From positions 1 through 7,721 of the forward strand of contig JAFQWT010000020.1 in NCBI GenBank assembly GCA_017407375.1: a stretch of 7,721 nucleotides of DNA, read 5' to 3'. This stretch comes from Clostridia bacterium (lineage in GTDB: Bacteria; Bacillota; Clostridia; Oscillospirales; CAG-272). Both the position numbers and the translations under genes were made by a program. This document shows positions 6,583 to 7,721 of this stretch, piece after piece. The stretch's first letter is position 1. The number at the start of each line of letters is the position of its first letter. The notes below the pieces were generated by a model. It did not search any database. It had not been told where the DNA came from and saw only the letters and a program-made list of their open reading frames with translations.

Positions 6583-6608
6583 AAAAATCCCTCCAAAGAG
6601 GGATTTTT
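6583..6608 (-). terminator. Terminator between the araC-type gene and the oxidoreductase gene
   Basis: A perfect 11-bp inverted repeat, AAAAATCCCTC (6583-6593) and GAGGGATTTTT (6598-6608), encloses the 4-base loop CAAA. The A/T ends of the stem give a T5 run on either strand, so it can act in both directions. Functionally it lies 77 bases after the araC-type stop and just upstream of the oxidoreductase promoter, separating two co-oriented transcription units. Confidence 0.8.
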
Positions 6609-6685
6609 CTTGCTTTTTATCAATATGAAAGGTCAGAAGGAGGGAAGAGGGAACGAAAAAGCGTTTTCGGCTCACAAAAAGGCCG

Positions 6686-7519
6686 TTATCCCTTGTGGGC
6701 CTCCTCTGCCAAGCGTTCCTTTCTCGCGCGGATATAGAGGCGCGGTGTCATGCCGTAGGTCTTCTTAAAGACCTTGGAGAAGTAGAGGGGGTCGTAATAG
6801 CCCGCCGCCGAGGCGATCTCACCAAGCCCCACCATCCCCTTGTCCATGCATTCCACCGCGTGGGCAAGGCGGTGCCGTGTCAGATAGGCGTTGAAATTCT
6901 CCCCCTGGTTCTTTTTGAAGAGGTGAGAGAGGTACTTCTCGGTGTAGGAGAAAATGTCGGCGATCTTACGGAGCGAAAGATCGGGGTCGGAAAAGTTGTT
7001 GTCAATATAGGTAAGGATGCTGTCAAACACGTGGGTGTTGCGGTCGGGCGGAAGGAAACGCGTCTCGTCGGGGTGGAAGAAGGAGAGGGTGTAATAGAGC
7101 ACGCTCTCGGTCAGCATATTGGCGTTGACGTGGTTGATGCGGCGGATGCAGTTCTGCCAGAACTCAATAAGGCGGTCAAAGCCGGAAAAAACAAAGTTTT
7201 CTTTACGAATTCCGCAATGCTGCAGCAGCTCTCCCGCCCCTTCACCGCAAAAGCTGATGTACATATAGGTAAAATCACGGGTGCCGCGGACGGTGTAGGG
7301 GTCGTTCGGATAGGTGAAGAAGAGGGAGCCCTCCCTTGCGGTGTAGCTCTCCTTTCCCCGCGTGATCTCGGCCGAGCCGTGCGTGACGAGGTGAAGGGTA
7401 TAGTAAAAGGATCGGAAGGGCTGCTCTAATTTTTGAAACTCGGTCTCATAAACGAAATAGACGGCCTCAAGGCGCTTTTGCGTTTCCTTATCGGGAACCA
7501 GCTGGCAGATGCTGTTCAT
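6686..7519 (-). CDS. AraC/XylS-family transcriptional regulator with N-terminal cupin-like sensor domain
   Basis: This 277-residue DNA-binding regulator has the classical two-domain layout. The N-terminal part (about 1-150) is beta-rich and cupin-like, with the typical stretch around SAEITRGKESYTAREGSL (49-66), and presumably binds a sugar or related effector. The C-terminal AraC domain spans about 165-270. Its first helix-turn-helix includes LRKIADIFSYTEKYLSHLFKK (183-203, split as LRKIADIF and YTEKYLSHLFKK). The second includes GEIASAAGYYDPLYFSKVFK (233-252), followed by the family signature end KTYGMTPRLYIR. ATG 7519 was chosen because AGGAAG (7532-7527, minus strand) is 7 bases upstream and a TATAAT box lies at 7554-7549. 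Likely targets are the adjacent oxidoreductase promoter and the rightward promoter at 7681-7709, whose upstream repeats look like an AraC-type operator. The effector is unknown. Confidence 0.9.
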   Translation of the reverse strand: MNSICQLVPDKETQKRLEAVYFVYETEFQKLEQPFRSFYYTLHLVTHGSAEITRGKESYTAREGSLFFTYPNDPYTVRGTRDFTYMYISFCGEGAGELLQHCGIRKENFVFSGFDRLIEFWQNCIRRINHVNANMLTESVLYYTLSFFHPDETRFLPPDRNTHVFDSILTYIDNNFSDPDLSLRKIADIFSYTEKYLSHLFKKNQGENFNAYLTRHRLAHAVECMDKGMVGLGEIASAAGYYDPLYFSKVFKKTYGMTPRLYIRARKERLAEEAHKG

Positions 7520-7548
7520 CGGGGCGCTTCCTTTCCGCTTTTTTTTAT

Positions 7549-7554
7549 ATTATA
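7549..7554 (-). promoter_or_regulatory. -10 box of the araC-type gene promoter
   Basis: On the minus strand this is a perfect TATAAT within CTATAATATA, 29 bases before the ATG at 7519, giving a short leader of roughly 20 bases. No convincing -35 hexamer lies 16-18 bp upstream; that stretch is part of an AT-rich tract (7571-7590). Confidence 0.6.
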
Positions 7555-7574
7555 GCCCACTTTGTGCCAAAAAG

Positions 7575-7590
7575 CGAAAAAACCGAAAAT
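7575..7590 (-). promoter_or_regulatory. Copy of the T-rich motif shared with the glycyl radical operon promoter
   Basis: Read on the minus strand this is ATTTTCGGTTTTTTCG. It equals the 15-base string at 1872-1886 upstream of the dehydratase operon except for one added G. It lies upstream of the araC-type gene's -10 box, where an autoregulatory site could sit. The sequence is simple and AT-rich, so this is a weak call. Confidence 0.25.
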
Positions 7591-7619
7591 GGTGAATTAA
7601 TAGCAATGAATTTGGATAG

Positions 7620-7685
7620 AAAACGGAATTTCTCTATTTACAAAACGGAATTTCTCTATTTACAAAACGGAATTTCTCTATTTAC
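7620..7685. repeat. Three perfect tandem 22-bp direct repeats (candidate operator array)
   Basis: Three identical head-to-tail units occupy 7620-7641, 7642-7663 and 7664-7685. Each unit reads AAAACGGAATTT followed by CTCTATTTAC. There is no spacer and no mismatch. A 22-bp period is close to two helical turns, so bound proteins would line up on one DNA face. The last unit supplies five bases of a rightward -35 box. The array lies 100 bases upstream of the start codon of the divergent araC-type gene. The units are not separated by unique spacers, so it is not a CRISPR array. Confidence 0.95.
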
Positions 7686-7709
7686 AAGAGGGGGACAATG
7701 TGGTAAGAT
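7681..7709 (+). promoter_or_regulatory. Rightward promoter leading out of the window
   Basis: The -35 box TTTACA (7681-7686, five of six consensus bases) and the -10 box TAAGAT (7704-7709, four of six) are separated by 17 bp. The -35 overlaps the end of the third 22-bp repeat, as the proximal half-site does at activator-dependent AraC-type promoters. The transcript would start near 7716 and run off the right edge, divergent from the araC-type gene. The downstream gene is not visible. Confidence 0.55.
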
Positions 7710-7721
7710 AGGGGTGGACCA

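Noticed and set aside
6508..6675. N-terminal extension of 56 codons on the oxidoreductase, with a hydrophobic stretch like a signal peptide
   Set aside because: The extension is read through the promoter -10 box and a terminator hairpin. A proper Shine-Dalgarno sequence sits 7 bases before ATG 6507, where the Rossmann fold begins.
6695..7429. Open frame of about 244 codons on the plus strand, opposite the AraC-type gene
   Set aside because: It is a Val/Gly-rich antisense shadow of a clearly recognisable AraC-family protein, with no motifs of its own.
7620..7685. CRISPR array
   Set aside because: The 22-bp units abut one another with no unique spacers, so this is a tandem repeat next to a promoter.

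Overview
The window looks like chromosomal DNA from an anaerobic, probably gut-dwelling Clostridia-type member of the Bacillota. The reasons are GC-rich coding sequence beside AT-rich intergenic DNA, consensus-like TATAAT boxes with purine-rich Shine-Dalgarno sequences, strong hairpin-plus-T-tract terminators, and an O2-sensitive glycyl radical enzyme. Family, genus and species cannot be read from the sequence.

Region 1 (1-1846, plus strand) is the end of a central-metabolism operon. It holds the C-terminal 204 codons of aconitase (acn, 5' end outside the window) and, one base after its stop, a complete isocitrate dehydrogenase (icd). A strong terminator follows. Together they convert citrate to 2-oxoglutarate, the usual glutamate-supplying branch in anaerobes.

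Region 2 (about 1865-5358, plus strand) is a self-contained two-gene unit. It has its own promoter, a glycyl radical enzyme of the B12-independent glycerol/1,2-propanediol dehydratase type, and a radical-SAM activase overlapping it by one base. It ends at a bidirectional terminator. All catalytic residues I can place are present, but the dehydratase carries an extra segment of roughly 48 residues and the activase lacks the ferredoxin-like Fe-S insert normally found in this activase family. No 1,3-propanediol dehydrogenase, aldehyde dehydrogenase or microcompartment gene lies in the window.

Region 3 (5362-7554, minus strand) converges on region 2. An AraC-family regulator is followed, after a terminator and a fresh promoter, by a Gfo/Idh/MocA-type NAD(P)-dependent oxidoreductase. 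The pair suggests regulated use of a sugar or sugar derivative.

Region 4 (7555-7721) is non-coding. It contains three perfect tandem 22-bp repeats whose last copy runs into the -35 box of a rightward promoter that fires out of the window. The layout, next to an araC-type gene, resembles an AraC operator array for an unseen divergent operon. Every intergenic gap is shorter than about 205 bases, and no tRNA, rRNA, CRISPR array or insertion sequence was seen.
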